Shown here piece after piece: positions 1 to 12,168 of a stretch of 64,000 nt of DNA. The notes below the pieces were generated by a model, which did no database searches, was not told the DNA's origin, and saw only the letters and a list, made by a program, of their open reading frames with translations. The stretch is from Proteus vulgaris (GTDB taxonomy: Bacteria; Pseudomonadota; Gammaproteobacteria; Enterobacterales; Enterobacteriaceae), in assembly GCF_023100685.1 (NCBI RefSeq), contig NZ_CP090064.1, positions 620,001 through 684,000 on the forward strand. Reading direction: 5' to 3'. The position numbers and the translations under genes were made by a program. Position 1 is the stretch's first letter; the number at the start of each line of letters is the position of its first letter.

Positions 1-536
1 AAAATAGACATCTAATCTCTTTTTGAGTTCAGAGTAGGGGATTTTTTAAAAGAAAACCTTAAGATAATGGATAATAAAAAGCGGCGTTTCGTATTTTATT
101 TAGATGATAAAAGATAAATTTTTAATATTAATTGAGAGAAAATAAAACCTTATCTTGTTTATATTGTTCGTCTTTTTTCTGTTTGTTATTTATTCAAAAT
201 AAAGGTGAGCAGAGCGGATAATTGTTAGTGATAATGTTAATAAAAAAGACTATCAGTTGATTAAAAAAAACAAAAAGAAGAGAAATAAAATAAAAAGTAA
301 GTAAGATAACTAAGTATAACCTACTGATAATAATAATTTCTTTCATTTCACGTTGGTATACTAAAAAGAACAAAATCCTATTATGATCACAGTTATGTTA
401 TTTTATTGTTAACAAAAACGGTTAATGCTGTATATTTTGCATAATCAGCTTTTCAGCGCGATTCAATTCCTTATACTGGCATTGCAAACACTCAATAATG
501 CCTTTTTTAAATATTATTTTAAGTAATGGAATAACT
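1..536. other. AT-rich region upstream of sstT, no gene seen
   Basis: No convincing coding sequence or RNA gene is visible on either strand. The stretch is very AT-rich and has many stop codons in all frames. It presumably holds the sstT promoter and the end of whatever lies to the left. I could not place a promoter with confidence. Confidence 0.5.
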
Positions 537-1790
537 ATGGATAAACAACAATCCAGAGTCTTCAGCCTGTTCTTTAAGGGAAGCCTCGTCAAACAAATAC
601 TCGTTGGTTTAGTTGCAGGGATCTTACTTGCTTGGTTAGCACCAGAAGCTGCCAAGATGATGAGCTTACTCGGTACCCTGTTTATTAGTGCACTGAAAGC
701 TGTAGCACCTATCTTAGTATGGGTACTGGTTATGGCTTCGATTGCTAATCACCGTCAAGGGCAAAAATCGAATATTCGCCCAGTATTAATTTTATATCTG
801 TTAGCAACGTTCTTTGCTGCGTTAACCGCAGTTGTTGCAAGCTTTATGTTCCCATCCGTTTTAACGCTGGTTGTTAATGAATCACAACTGTCACCACCTG
901 AAAATATTGCTGAAGTGCTTAAAGGCGTATTAATTAATGTGGTAGCAAACCCTGTTGATGCACTTATCAATGGTAACTATATGGGTATTCTAGCGTGGTC
1001 TATCGGGCTGGGCTTGGCATTACGCCACGCAAAAGATACCACTAAAGCCTTAACGCAAGATTTAGCTGACGCAGTAACAAACTTGGTACGTGTTGTTATT
1101 CGTTTAGCCCCTATCGGTATTTTTGGTTTAGTGTCGTCAACTATCGCAACAACTGGCTTTGAAGTTTTAGCGGGTTATTTACAGGTTCTGATTGTACTGA
1201 TTGGCTGTATGCTGTTTGTTGCTTTAGTCGTGAATCCACTGATTGTATTTTGGAAAATCCGCAGTAACCCATATCCATTAGTATGGGCATGTTTGCGTGA
1301 AAGTGGTGTAACAGCCTTCTTTACACGTAGCTCAGCAGCAAACATCCCTGTGAATATGGCAATGTGTCGTCGTATGAATTTAGATGAAGACACTTATTCT
1401 GTTTCAATTCCATTAGGTGCAACCATCAATATGGGTGGTGCAGCAATTACTATCACGATTTTGACATTAGCGGCAGTAAATACACTGGGTATGCCTGTTG
1501 ATGTGCCAACCGCACTATTACTAAGCCTTGTTGCTGCAGTTTGTGCATGTGGTGCATCTGGTGTTGCTGGGGGATCTCTACTGTTAATTCCACTAGCTTG
1601 TAGCATGTTTGGTATTAGTAATGATATCGCTATGCAAGTGGTTGCCGTGGGTGTGATGATTGGTGTGTTACAAGATTCAGCTGAAACCGCACTGAATTCA
1701 TCAACAGATGTTCTCTTTACCGCAACAGTCTGTATCGCAGAAGATAATCGTATTTCAGATAATCCATTAACTGAAAAAAATAATGGGTAA
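537..1790 (+). CDS. sstT: Sodium/serine-threonine symporter SstT
   Basis: Inner-membrane Na+-coupled importer of serine and threonine, dicarboxylate/amino acid:cation symporter (DAACS, GltP-like) family. The protein is almost wholly hydrophobic with about eight to nine membrane segments. It carries family landmarks such as [12 protein letters not shown] and [18 protein letters not shown], the substrate/Na+ binding hairpin region, and [18 protein letters not shown] near the C-terminus. I chose ATG 537 rather than the in-frame ATG 498, because the extra 13 residues are absent from E. coli SstT and GGA lies just upstream of 537. That gives 417 residues, close to the usual 414. It stands alone, followed by a terminator, and converges with fadH. 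Confidence 0.95.
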   Translation: MDKQQSRVFSLFFKGSLVKQILVGLVAGILLAWLAPEAAKMMSLLGTLFISALKAVAPILVWVLVMASIANHRQGQKSNIRPVLILYLLATFFAALTAVVASFMFPSVLTLVVNESQLSPPENIAEVLKGVLINVVANPVDALINGNYMGILAWSIGLGLALRHAKDTTKALTQDLADAVTNLVRVVIRLAPIGIFGLVSSTIATTGFEVLAGYLQVLIVLIGCMLFVALVVNPLIVFWKIRSNPYPLVWACLRESGVTAFFTRSSAANIPVNMAMCRRMNLDEDTYSVSIPLGATINMGGAAITITILTLAAVNTLGMPVDVPTALLLSLVAAVCACGASGVAGGSLLLIPLACSMFGISNDIAMQVVAVGVMIGVLQDSAETALNSSTDVLFTATVCIAEDNRISDNPLTEKNNG

Positions 1791-1850
1791 AAAGGGTAAG
1801 TAGTAAGACAGGAAGAGTTGTAAAAATAATAATCAATAATAAAAAATAGA

Positions 1851-1880
1851 ACCCCACATTTTTATGTGGGGTTTCTTTTT
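1851..1880. terminator. Bidirectional terminator between sstT and fadH
   Basis: A 9-bp perfect stem (ACCCCACAT / ATGTGGGGT) with a TTTT loop is followed by a T-rich run on the + strand and preceded by an A-rich run. It can therefore terminate sstT rightwards and fadH leftwards. Confidence 0.85.
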
Positions 1881-1900
1881 GCTCAAGCACCGAAAAAGAA

Positions 1901-3931
<2,031 letters not shown>

Positions 3932-4188
3932 TTAGACTGGTCAGATGAGATATCTATAGCATAACGAGAAGTGAGTGATTAAGAGTTCATTATGTTAACA
4001 AGTTGTGATCTTAATCATGGAAAAGGTGAATAGCACGTTATAAAGCAATAATAATCTAAGTGATTACTTAATGAGAACAAATAGTGATAATAAAAATCAC
4101 ACTCATTCATAATATTTCATCATATAATGTAGTGTACCTATTAATATGTATTAAAAACACACATCACTATTTTGAATTTGGAGACGTT

Positions 4189-4605
4189 ATGATTAATAAA
4201 TTTAATCAACTTGTTGACTGTTCTGATTTAGGTAAACTTGTATTACGTGTTTCTCTTGGGGTTTTAATGTTATTACATGGGCTTCATAAGATGGAACCAG
4301 GTGGATTAGCTGGTATTCAAGGAATGTTAGCTAATTTTAATCTACCTGCTTTTATTGCCTATGGTACGGTGATTGGGGAAGTTGTCGCGCCTATCTTATT
4401 GATTATCGGTCTATTTACTCGTGCGTCAGCACTTGTTTTAGCAGGTACAATGTTTGTTGCTGTCTTAATGGTTCACTCTGGTGATTTATTTGCATTAAAC
4501 CCTAAAACAGGGGGATGGGCACCAGAAAGTGCAGGTTTCTATCTATTCGCTGCGATTGCTGTGATGTTTTTAGGTAGTGGTCGTTTTGCAGTTAAAAAAG
4601 ATTAA
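4189..4605 (+). CDS. DoxX family inner-membrane protein (YqjF-like)
   Basis: A 138-residue, four-helix membrane protein of the DoxX/SURF4-like family. The visible landmarks are LVLRVSLGVLMLLHGLHKM in the first helix and a GEVVAPILLIIGLFTRASAL second/third helix. The E. coli relatives YphA and YqjF have no firmly known reaction, and DoxX proteins are linked loosely to redox stress. The start is ATG 4189, with GGAG at 4180-4183 seven to eight bases upstream. The open frame extends 35 codons further upstream, but that stretch is AT-rich, has no ribosome site and does not resemble the family. It is followed by a strong hairpin shared with the convergent protease gene. Confidence 0.85.
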   Translation: MINKFNQLVDCSDLGKLVLRVSLGVLMLLHGLHKMEPGGLAGIQGMLANFNLPAFIAYGTVIGEVVAPILLIIGLFTRASALVLAGTMFVAVLMVHSGDLFALNPKTGGWAPESAGFYLFAAIAVMFLGSGRFAVKKD

Positions 4606-4665
4606 TAAATTTAATAGTCAATAAATTTGAATTTAATTGCTGTAACTTGATTAAAATTGATGAAC

Positions 4666-4712
4666 AAACGCCCAGATCTCACGCTATATGCACACTCGAT
4701 CTGGGCGTTTTA
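4666..4712. terminator. Hairpin terminator between doxX-like gene and the protease gene
   Basis: A perfect 13-bp inverted repeat (AAACGCCCAGATC / GATCTGGGCGTTT) with a 19-base loop separates two convergent genes. The T-run is short (TTT then A/T-rich), and the arms give A- and T-runs on both strands, so it may work in either direction. Confidence 0.75.
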
Positions 4713-4756
4713 CTTTAAGCAACTTTATGGCTTATCGGTTTAAACCTAAGTCATGT

Positions 4757-7555
4757 TTATTTTTGAGTTGCTGGCGTTAACTTAAAGACCTTTTCATTTT
4801 CACCTAACCATTGGCGAGCTACTTGGTTTATATCGTTAACACTTAATGTTTTTATAATGGCAGGATCAGTGAGTAAGCGCTGATACTGTTGGTCATCAGT
4901 TGCAACTTGAGCAAGCGCCTCTGTCCAATAACTTGCACTGTCATTTACCTGTGAATTTTCAGTTAGCCAGATATTTTTAGCCTCTTGTAACTCTTTCTCT
5001 GTAATACCTGACTGCTTAACTTCATTCACGACTTTACGAGCAAGGGCGATTAATTCATCTGCACGCTCAGGTGATGCCGTAAAGTTTAAACGACCGGTAT
5101 AGTAGCTTGTAGGCACTTTCGTTAACATTTCAGAGAACCCAAGTGAATAAATTCCGCCTGCTCTTTCACGTAGGTTGAGTCTTAAACGTTGGCTGATCAC
5201 TGTATCCAGTAAATTTAGCGCAAGTACTTGTTGTTGTGACCATTGAGCTGGCGCTGCATATTGAATGCTAATCATACTCTTATCACTGCTTGCGATAGGG
5301 TATGTTTTGCTAAATGAAGTCAGTTTTGGATTAATGGCAGGATCTGCCCAGAATAGACGCTGTTCAGAGCGTGTCGGGAGACTTGCAACCCAGCGTTCAA
5401 TCAAAGGTTTTACCTGATTAACATTGACAGGACCACTGATAACTAATGTCATATCAGCCGGTTGTCCTAAGATCATTTGGTTTGTTTGCTGTAATTGTTG
5501 AGCAGTAAACTGTTTCCAAGCACCTTGCGGAGAAACCACTAAGCGTTCGCCATTTTGATAGCTTTCTTTATTGATATTATCCAAGAAAGTACGTTCAACA
5601 GGTGTTTTTGAAATACCTAATGTCATGGCTTGTTTTTGTTGCTCTAATTTCTCACCGTTAAACTGTGGAGAGGTAATTTTTAGATGCATTAAGGTTAGTA
5701 AGGTTTCTAGTTCATCAATTGGTGCTTCGCCACGAAAACCATGAAATAACAGTTCGCTATAAGGGCGCAAACTAATTTGGTGTTGTTTGGTAAATAACGC
5801 TAATTCACGCGCATTATAATTACCATATCCGCTTACTTCGGGTAATTTCAACGCCCATTGAACCATGCCTAAGCTTTGATTTGTTTCAAGTGATGAACCA
5901 CCAGGAATACGCAGTGAAACTTGGATATTATCTTTGAGATAACTGTCATTTTTCACAATTACTTTTACGTTATTGCTCAGAGTCCACTGTTGCGTTTTTT
6001 CAATAGGGAGTGATTGCGTTGAAACAATTGAACCAGTGAGTTCAGGTTTAATATCTAATACAACGGCTTGTGTTTTTAGGGTAAATGCGCCTGGATTTGA
6101 CTGTCTAATTTCTTGCCAACGTTGCGTTGCTTTAGTTGCATTAAATAAATTAGCATCATTATCAGGACCAATCACAGCAACGCGTGGTGATGACTGTTTT
6201 AGATATTGAGAAAAATAAGCTGACAATGTTTCAGGGGTCACTTTATTGATTAATTGATAGCTTAAATTTAGTGCCTGTTTTTTAGTTTGAATTGGCATAT
6301 CCAATTCAATGGCTGTTGTGATTTGGTTGGCTAAATAATCGTGCTCGTAACGCTCTTCACCCGCAGCTTGTTGGCTTAGGCGTTTTAGCATTGCGTTACG
6401 GGCATTATCTAGCTCTTCTTGAGTCACTGGAACAGAAGCTAGGCGTTGAACTTCTGTAAATAAGATATCTAATGCACCTTGATAATCATTGCCTTTAGGG
6501 TGCGCAATCATCAATTGTTGTGAACGACGAGAGTCTAGCATTGCGCCTTGTGCATTAGCGCTAATAGAAGCCATTAAGCCATTATCAACGATAGTTGAGA
6601 AACGTTGATTTAAAATTGATAGCCATAATGAATCCATTAAATCTTCATATTGGCCTTGTCGACTGTTTAAAGGTGCTGGCAAAGTACGTTGCAAGGTGAA
6701 CTGTAAAATACGTGAACCTTGTTCTTTATCGAAAATTGTTTTAACCAGTAGATCTTTATGGTCGATAAAATTGTGCCAAGAAGGATCATCAATTCCTTTG
6801 TTTTCGCTATTTTTAGCGTTAAACAGTTGTTTGATATCGGCAATGGCATCACCTTGATTAAAGTTACCAACCAGTACTAATGCCATTCTTTCTGGTTGAT
6901 ACCAAGTATCGTAATAGCGTTTTGCATCTTTCACGTCACCATGCTTAACGATTTCTAAATCGCCAATAGGATCACGATCAAGATAACGGCTACCGTAATA
7001 ACGTAATTCTTCTAATTGGCGGTTAATACGAAAACCGATACCTTGGCGTAAACGCCACTCTTCAACAATAACAGGACGCTCTTTATCAAACTCGATAGGG
7101 TCAAATGTCATTTCAAATGCCCAGTCAGATAAGATCTTTAATCCCGTTTTAATCTGGATCGGGTTTGCATTCGGCAATGACAGTTTATAAGTCGTCGCAT
7201 TTAAACTTGTCGCGGCATTAACATGACTACCTAATTTCATGCCAAGGCTTTCGAGTTGTTTAAAGCCCGTTGTTCCCGGAAAATGGGTTGTACCTTTAAA
7301 TGCCATATGTTCAGTAAAGTGTGAAAAACCAAGCTGTTTTTCATCTTCTTGAACCGAACCACTTTTTACCAAAAGACGCATTTCAACACCTGTTTGTGGG
7401 CGTTGCAGTAAGTAGACGTCTAAACCATTATCTAGGGTAAAATGGCGGACATCAGGACGCAGTAATAGCGTACTTTTGTCATTTTGATTAGGAGTGCTTG
7501 TCGCACACCCTAAAAGTGAAAGACTGACTGAAACAATCAGTAATTTACGATACAT
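4757..7555 (-). CDS. M16 zinc protease lipoprotein, PqqL/FusC-like
   Basis: A 932-residue periplasmic metallopeptidase of the pitrilysin/insulinase (M16) family. The N-terminus is a lipoprotein signal with lipobox LLGC (Cys17) followed by Ala, suggesting outer-membrane anchoring. The inverted zinc motif HFTEH is at 79-83, and the distal zinc glutamate lies in VIVEEWRLRQG (Glu165/166). A second, non-catalytic M16 half follows, as usual for this fold. Length and layout match E. coli PqqL (931 residues) and Pectobacterium FusC, which cleaves imported plant ferredoxin in the periplasm to free its iron. It is the last gene of the operon, and its start overlaps the ABC transporter stop by 11 bases. 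The substrate here is inferred from family and context. Confidence 0.9.
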   Translation of the reverse strand: MYRKLLIVSVSLSLLGCATSTPNQNDKSTLLLRPDVRHFTLDNGLDVYLLQRPQTGVEMRLLVKSGSVQEDEKQLGFSHFTEHMAFKGTTHFPGTTGFKQLESLGMKLGSHVNAATSLNATTYKLSLPNANPIQIKTGLKILSDWAFEMTFDPIEFDKERPVIVEEWRLRQGIGFRINRQLEELRYYGSRYLDRDPIGDLEIVKHGDVKDAKRYYDTWYQPERMALVLVGNFNQGDAIADIKQLFNAKNSENKGIDDPSWHNFIDHKDLLVKTIFDKEQGSRILQFTLQRTLPAPLNSRQGQYEDLMDSLWLSILNQRFSTIVDNGLMASISANAQGAMLDSRRSQQLMIAHPKGNDYQGALDILFTEVQRLASVPVTQEELDNARNAMLKRLSQQAAGEERYEHDYLANQITTAIELDMPIQTKKQALNLSYQLINKVTPETLSAYFSQYLKQSSPRVAVIGPDNDANLFNATKATQRWQEIRQSNPGAFTLKTQAVVLDIKPELTGSIVSTQSLPIEKTQQWTLSNNVKVIVKNDSYLKDNIQVSLRIPGGSSLETNQSLGMVQWALKLPEVSGYGNYNARELALFTKQHQISLRPYSELLFHGFRGEAPIDELETLLTLMHLKITSPQFNGEKLEQQKQAMTLGISKTPVERTFLDNINKESYQNGERLVVSPQGAWKQFTAQQLQQTNQMILGQPADMTLVISGPVNVNQVKPLIERWVASLPTRSEQRLFWADPAINPKLTSFSKTYPIASSDKSMISIQYAAPAQWSQQQVLALNLLDTVISQRLRLNLRERAGGIYSLGFSEMLTKVPTSYYTGRLNFTASPERADELIALARKVVNEVKQSGITEKELQEAKNIWLTENSQVNDSASYWTEALAQVATDDQQYQRLLTDPAIIKTLSVNDINQVARQWLGENEKVFKLTPATQK

Positions 7556-9254
7556 ATTCGGTAACTCCAGCAGGTTGAGAGGAGGACACGGTAGGGGCTT
7601 TGAGTGAAATCACATTATCTGCAATCACATGTGTAAAGCGCTGGTGGCTGACCAAGGCAATACCTGCGGTTGGCAGATGTTGTTTTAGTAGCTGCAACAT
7701 GTTTAATGCATTTTGCTCATCAAGTGCAGAGGTGGTTTCATCTAATAAAATAAGCTCAGGTTTATTGAGTAATAAACGGGCAAAAATAAGGCGTTGTTGC
7801 TCACCACCTGATAGGCGTGTTGTCCAATCAGTTTCTAGTAAAAGTTGATTTTTTATTTTGCCTAATCCCACTAAATGAAGTGCTTCTTCATACTCTTTAG
7901 CGGAGAATTGATTAGGCTGACAAGGATAAGCGAGCAAACTGTCTAAACGTGCAAAAGGCAGATACATACGCTGTGGGATCCAACACACATTTGGTGAACG
8001 TTGAATTTCCCCTTTGAAATAAGGCCAATGCCCACTTAATGCTCTAAGTAGTGTTGATTTGCCTAAGCCAGAGCAACCTTCAATAACGGTTAACTCACCT
8101 GCTTTTACAGAGAAGTTAATATCTTGAATTAACAGGCTGTCATCTTGCATAAACAGAGAAAGATTGGCCTTCAATTTAGTCTGTTTATCATTTAAATCTG
8201 CAACTTCTGGCTCATGATCATGCTCTAAGAGTACCACGAAGTTATAAAGACGAGTCACCGTTGCTTGCCATGCAGCAATCTCTTTATAAGAGAAAATAAA
8301 CCAGCTTAATGCACCAGCAACACTAGAGAAGGCTTGTCTTAATTGCATTAATCCCCCTAGCATTAATTCGCCAGCAAGGAATTTAGGTAAGGCAAAAATA
8401 ATCGGTGCCATTGCAGTGGCTTGTTGATAGCCGACAGTGAAGAATGCAAGGTTTCTTTCGTAGCGGATAAGATTGTTCCAGTTACGAATAACCCCTAAAA
8501 AACGACCCATTAATTCATTGCGATCACTCATTTCACCACGCTGACCTGCAATCGCATCACCATGTTGTTTACGAGTGATAAGTGCAGTACGGTAATCAGC
8601 TTCTTTGCGTTGCTTATCCATATTAATCTTACGCAAGGGTGAGCCAATAAACTGCGTAATGGTGATCCCGATAATGGTATAGATAATACAAGCCCAGAAC
8701 ATATACCCTGGAATTGTCCACTCGCTCCCTCCTAATGTGAAAGAGATAGCGCCAGACAGTGACCAAAGAATGGTAGCAAAAGAGATAAGCGTGAGTAACG
8801 AGTGCAAAAATGTCACGGTTAAACGCATTGTTGATTCAATCAGTAAACGAATATCTTCTGCAATACGCTGATCCGGGTTATCAGGCTCTTGAGAAGTCAG
8901 TCTTAACATGTAGTGTTTACTATTTTTTGATAACCAGCGATCGAGCACTTGTTCAGTCATGCCTTCACGCCAGCGAATAACCATTTTTTGGCGTAAGAAA
9001 TCGCCCATTACTACGACTGTAATTAATCCTGCAATAATAATGACAAATTGTTGAAGTAGCTTGTAGAGAGCTTGTCCATCAAGTTGTTGTAATGCGTTAT
9101 AGAAACTACCATTCCATTCATTCATTTTGACGTTAAACCAAACGGATGACAGGGTTAAGGTCAAAGAGACAATCAATAGAAACCAGCAGTAAAGGGCGGC
9201 ACGCCGCCCCCAAAAAGGTGAAACTAAATAGAAAAATTGTTTTATTGTTTTCAT
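7545..9254 (-). CDS. YddA/SbmA-like ABC transporter (fused permease-ATPase), FusD-like
   Basis: A 569-residue inner-membrane half-transporter. The N-terminal SbmA/BacA-like membrane domain (about 1-330) carries the family phrase NPDQRIAEDIRLL. The C-terminal ATPase has Walker A (GCSGLGKST), signature LSGGEQQR and Walker B LILLDETTSAL. It resembles E. coli YddA throughout, which is encoded with the receptor YddB and protease PqqL. In the Fus model the transporter may take up peptides or the released product, but no substrate is proven. It lies 63 bases after the receptor gene and overlaps the protease gene by 11 bases, so the two are probably translationally coupled. Confidence 0.9.
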   Translation of the reverse strand: MKTIKQFFYLVSPFWGRRAALYCWFLLIVSLTLTLSSVWFNVKMNEWNGSFYNALQQLDGQALYKLLQQFVIIIAGLITVVVMGDFLRQKMVIRWREGMTEQVLDRWLSKNSKHYMLRLTSQEPDNPDQRIAEDIRLLIESTMRLTVTFLHSLLTLISFATILWSLSGAISFTLGGSEWTIPGYMFWACIIYTIIGITITQFIGSPLRKINMDKQRKEADYRTALITRKQHGDAIAGQRGEMSDRNELMGRFLGVIRNWNNLIRYERNLAFFTVGYQQATAMAPIIFALPKFLAGELMLGGLMQLRQAFSSVAGALSWFIFSYKEIAAWQATVTRLYNFVVLLEHDHEPEVADLNDKQTKLKANLSLFMQDDSLLIQDINFSVKAGELTVIEGCSGLGKSTLLRALSGHWPYFKGEIQRSPNVCWIPQRMYLPFARLDSLLAYPCQPNQFSAKEYEEALHLVGLGKIKNQLLLETDWTTRLSGGEQQRLIFARLLLNKPELILLDETTSALDEQNALNMLQLLKQHLPTAGIALVSHQRFTHVIADNVISLKAPTVSSSQPAGVTEYVS

Positions 9255-9317
9255 TGCTTATTGGTCATGTTTTTATTGTGTATCGACTTGGTTGCTCACA
9301 TTAACTTCGTCAATTTA

Positions 9318-12059
9318 TTAATAGTCGTAGCTGACTTGTAACCAGAACTGACGACCTGGTTCATACGATTTGTAATCTTTATCTTGATAAGTGAAGTAGT
9401 CAGTTACATTTTTAGTGTTAAGGACGTTATTCACTTCAACAGAGATACCTACGCCATAAGCAAATTCAGGTTTCCAACCCAATTTGGTATCCCAAGAAAA
9501 ACGACTGCTGTAATTACGTTTTTTGTATTCGAATAATGGGCCATATTCACTTGGTCTTGGGGATCCATTATTGGCTTTCTCCGCTTGTGAACGAGCGCCA
9601 TTCCATTGAAGACGGTTATACCAAGTCAAATCCAAATCATCCCAAACACTGGTGAGTTCAGCGGTGACTTTTAATGGTGAGTTAAAGTTGCCAGAAGGTA
9701 AGTCTTTGGCATTGATGATTTTTCCGTCATACCATACTTTGTCGTAGTTCATCCCTTGTGTACTTGGATCAAAGTTGGCATAACCAGAGTCTTTAGGCGT
9801 ATTTGTTTTACTTTTTTGCCAGCTAATAGAGGCATTAAAAACATGATCAGCTTGCGCTAATTCCCAAGGCTGACTGTTTTTCACAGAAAGTGTTAAGGTG
9901 TCGTGAGTACTGCGTCCATTATTATTAAAATGGCGAATTCTTATTTTATCTTTGTCATTTGGATATTTTGTATCACTACGAACTTCATCACGACCTTCAC
10001 GATGAACGTATTGTAAACGCCAAGTGGTTGATGCAATTTCTTGTTGCAAGCCTAGTGTTAGCTCATCGTTATAAGGTGTTTTCAGTGAATCAACACCTTC
10101 AAAGTCGGTACGGTTTTCCCAATCGCTTGGATTATCGTTATCACAAGAGAAGTAGCAGTGCTGTAAGCCTGCGTTCTGTGCCCCATAAAGCGCATAAGTC
10201 AGCATTGAACGGCCATAGTAACGGTTTACGCCACCAATAATTAAGGTATTACCAGTGCCCCAAATATCATAAGTTCCGCTTAAACGTGGAGAGATATTAT
10301 TTTTTTGAACAAAATCATCACGATCCAAACGAATACCTGGGCGCAGTGTTAAGCGCTTATATTGGAGGTTATCATCAACATAAATTGCGTAGTTGGTATA
10401 TGAAGCATCATGTGTACCTGCTAAGAAACGGGTTGTTTGTTGTAATGAACCCATCCACTCATCGCCCCATGTAGAGCCAGTATAGGTGTGGTTGTAATAG
10501 GTTTTGTCTCGAACATAAGAGCCTTTAGTACGGCTAATTTCAAACCCTGTTGTTGGCTGGTGGCTAACTGAGCCCCATTCAATTGGGTTAAATCGCATGA
10601 TACTTTTGGCATTGTAGGTTTCTTGTTTGCTTTTCAAATCGCCTTGACCACCACTGCTTATCTGCTGTGGGTTTTGCCAATCGGTATAGTCTTTTATGGT
10701 GACGAAGTAGTCTTGATCATTAGAACGCTTGTCTTCAAGGTTTTGATAACCCGCAGTTAATTCTAATGAACCAAGATCAAGTTGATGCTTATAGAGTGCA
10801 GTAAAACTTAAACCATTATGCTCATTATCATAGCCTGAGTTATAGACTGAACCTGAGAATAAATAGCTTTTGTATCGTGCGATATTTGTTGATAAATCAA
10901 AGGTTTGTTTTTCTGAAATATCCCACGAATATTTAATGAAATAGTTATCGGAAGTACGGGTTTGGTCACGATAGTGTGGCGTTTGTTCAACTTGTTCTAA
11001 CTGGCCATCTGGCGTAAGGATAATTCCACCCTCTGCACTAATCATCATCGGAATGGTTGATTCACGACGTGATGCAGAGAAAATTAGCCCCGTATTGTCA
11101 GTTAGACTCGTTTCAAACCAACCACCAAAGTTTTGTTTATCATATTTTTTCTGGAAACGAGCAGGGTTACTAAAATCATTATTAGCTGTATCAAAATTCA
11201 GCTTTGGATCAGTAAAAATATTGTTCCAGCTTGAGCGCGTAGTGCGGTAATAGGCATTGGCATGAGTTTCGCCTGACCAGCGACGGCTTTGTACTTCGAC
11301 AGTCCCGCCAGTAAAACCACCAAACTCAACAGGAATGTTGTTATCATAAACCGCGACGCTATCAATTAAGCGACTATCAAGATACATACCTTGCTCATCA
11401 CTACTAATACGAGTGTTGGTTTCTCCATTACCTGAGTTTGCTGGGTCAAAGTCATTATTAAAACTGACACCATCAAGTTTATAGGAGTTTTGATAACTGC
11501 TAGAGCCATGAATAGAAATACGTGAAGGTTTAATTTCACCCTGATTCATTGATGTGCTGTCATTATTGGAAAATTGAACAGCAGGGTTACTTTTCAGTAA
11601 GTCAGTTACGTTTCCATCACCAGTATTACGCTGTTTTATCTCTTCTGCGGTGATATATTGTGGCGCGGAAATGACATCGGTAGCTGGGTGATAACTGCTA
11701 CCGACACCCGTGACTTTGACTTCAGGAATGACAATCGCGTTAGTCGTGGCGAGAGGACGAATAACAAATCCACTTCCTTGTGGAATAATTTCTAAACCAC
11801 TACCAATTAAGACTTTTTGTAATGCAGTTTGTGTTTCAAATTGACCTGAAAGTGCTGGAGCACGCAGGTTTTTAACTGAATTTGCATCAAATAAAATTTG
11901 TACTTGCCCTTGTTTTGCAATGGCACTCAATGAATCAGCCAAAGACTGTTCTGGTAAAGCCACAGAAACGGTAGATGCATAAGCACAAGGTGCAGCAATA
12001 GTGGTACTTATTAGCAACGCTAGCAGAGACCTCTTAAGGGTCCCTTTTTTGTTATTCAT
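9318..12059 (-). CDS. TonB-dependent outer-membrane receptor with STN signalling domain, YddB/FusA-like
   Basis: About 913 residues. A signal peptide (ends near PCAYAS) is followed by an STN domain (ALPEQSLADSLSAIAKQG and the next ~50 residues), which in transducing receptors contacts a FecR-type protein. Then come a plug domain and a 22-strand barrel ending in an aromatic residue (FWLQVSYDY). The plug phrase SRISIHGSSSYQNSYKLDGV is clearly related to the corresponding part of E. coli YddB, the receptor of the pqqL locus. YddB itself lacks the STN domain, so this is a signalling version. I chose ATG 12059 because GGTGA lies seven bases upstream. The frame is open upstream to 12137. The ligand is inferred to be a protein such as a ferredoxin. 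Confidence 0.88.
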   Translation of the reverse strand: MNNKKGTLKRSLLALLISTTIAAPCAYASTVSVALPEQSLADSLSAIAKQGQVQILFDANSVKNLRAPALSGQFETQTALQKVLIGSGLEIIPQGSGFVIRPLATTNAIVIPEVKVTGVGSSYHPATDVISAPQYITAEEIKQRNTGDGNVTDLLKSNPAVQFSNNDSTSMNQGEIKPSRISIHGSSSYQNSYKLDGVSFNNDFDPANSGNGETNTRISSDEQGMYLDSRLIDSVAVYDNNIPVEFGGFTGGTVEVQSRRWSGETHANAYYRTTRSSWNNIFTDPKLNFDTANNDFSNPARFQKKYDKQNFGGWFETSLTDNTGLIFSASRRESTIPMMISAEGGIILTPDGQLEQVEQTPHYRDQTRTSDNYFIKYSWDISEKQTFDLSTNIARYKSYLFSGSVYNSGYDNEHNGLSFTALYKHQLDLGSLELTAGYQNLEDKRSNDQDYFVTIKDYTDWQNPQQISSGGQGDLKSKQETYNAKSIMRFNPIEWGSVSHQPTTGFEISRTKGSYVRDKTYYNHTYTGSTWGDEWMGSLQQTTRFLAGTHDASYTNYAIYVDDNLQYKRLTLRPGIRLDRDDFVQKNNISPRLSGTYDIWGTGNTLIIGGVNRYYGRSMLTYALYGAQNAGLQHCYFSCDNDNPSDWENRTDFEGVDSLKTPYNDELTLGLQQEIASTTWRLQYVHREGRDEVRSDTKYPNDKDKIRIRHFNNNGRSTHDTLTLSVKNSQPWELAQADHVFNASISWQKSKTNTPKDSGYANFDPSTQGMNYDKVWYDGKIINAKDLPSGNFNSPLKVTAELTSVWDDLDLTWYNRLQWNGARSQAEKANNGSPRPSEYGPLFEYKKRNYSSRFSWDTKLGWKPEFAYGVGISVEVNNVLNTKNVTDYFTYQDKDYKSYEPGRQFWLQVSYDY

Positions 12060-12121
12060 TTTCATTTCACCAATCCCATTCACTAACTTAATAATTGTTG
12101 TTACTAGGGAAGAGGGTGAAA

Positions 12122-12136
12122 TGAGAATTATCCTCA
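12122..12136. promoter_or_regulatory. Fur-like box upstream of the receptor gene
   Basis: TGAGAATTATCCTCA is an imperfect palindrome that agrees with the 15-base Fur core TGATAATNATTATCA at 12 of 15 positions, counting N. It lies in the 109-base gap between the FecR-like and receptor genes. That is where a sigma-factor-dependent promoter for the receptor would be expected. Binding is inferred. Confidence 0.5.
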
Positions 12137-12168
12137 CCTGTAAAAAAGAATATTTTTCATATTTCTTT

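Noticed and set aside
4084..4188. 35-codon upstream extension of the DoxX-like protein
   Set aside because: It is AT-rich with no ribosome site and absent from the family; GGAG precedes ATG 4189.
9959..11250. Plus-strand open frames opposite the receptor gene
   Set aside because: They are shadows of the receptor reading frame, with no ribosome sites or recognisable products. The same holds for open frames opposite sstT, fadH, the protease gene, dnaK, dnaJ and carAB.
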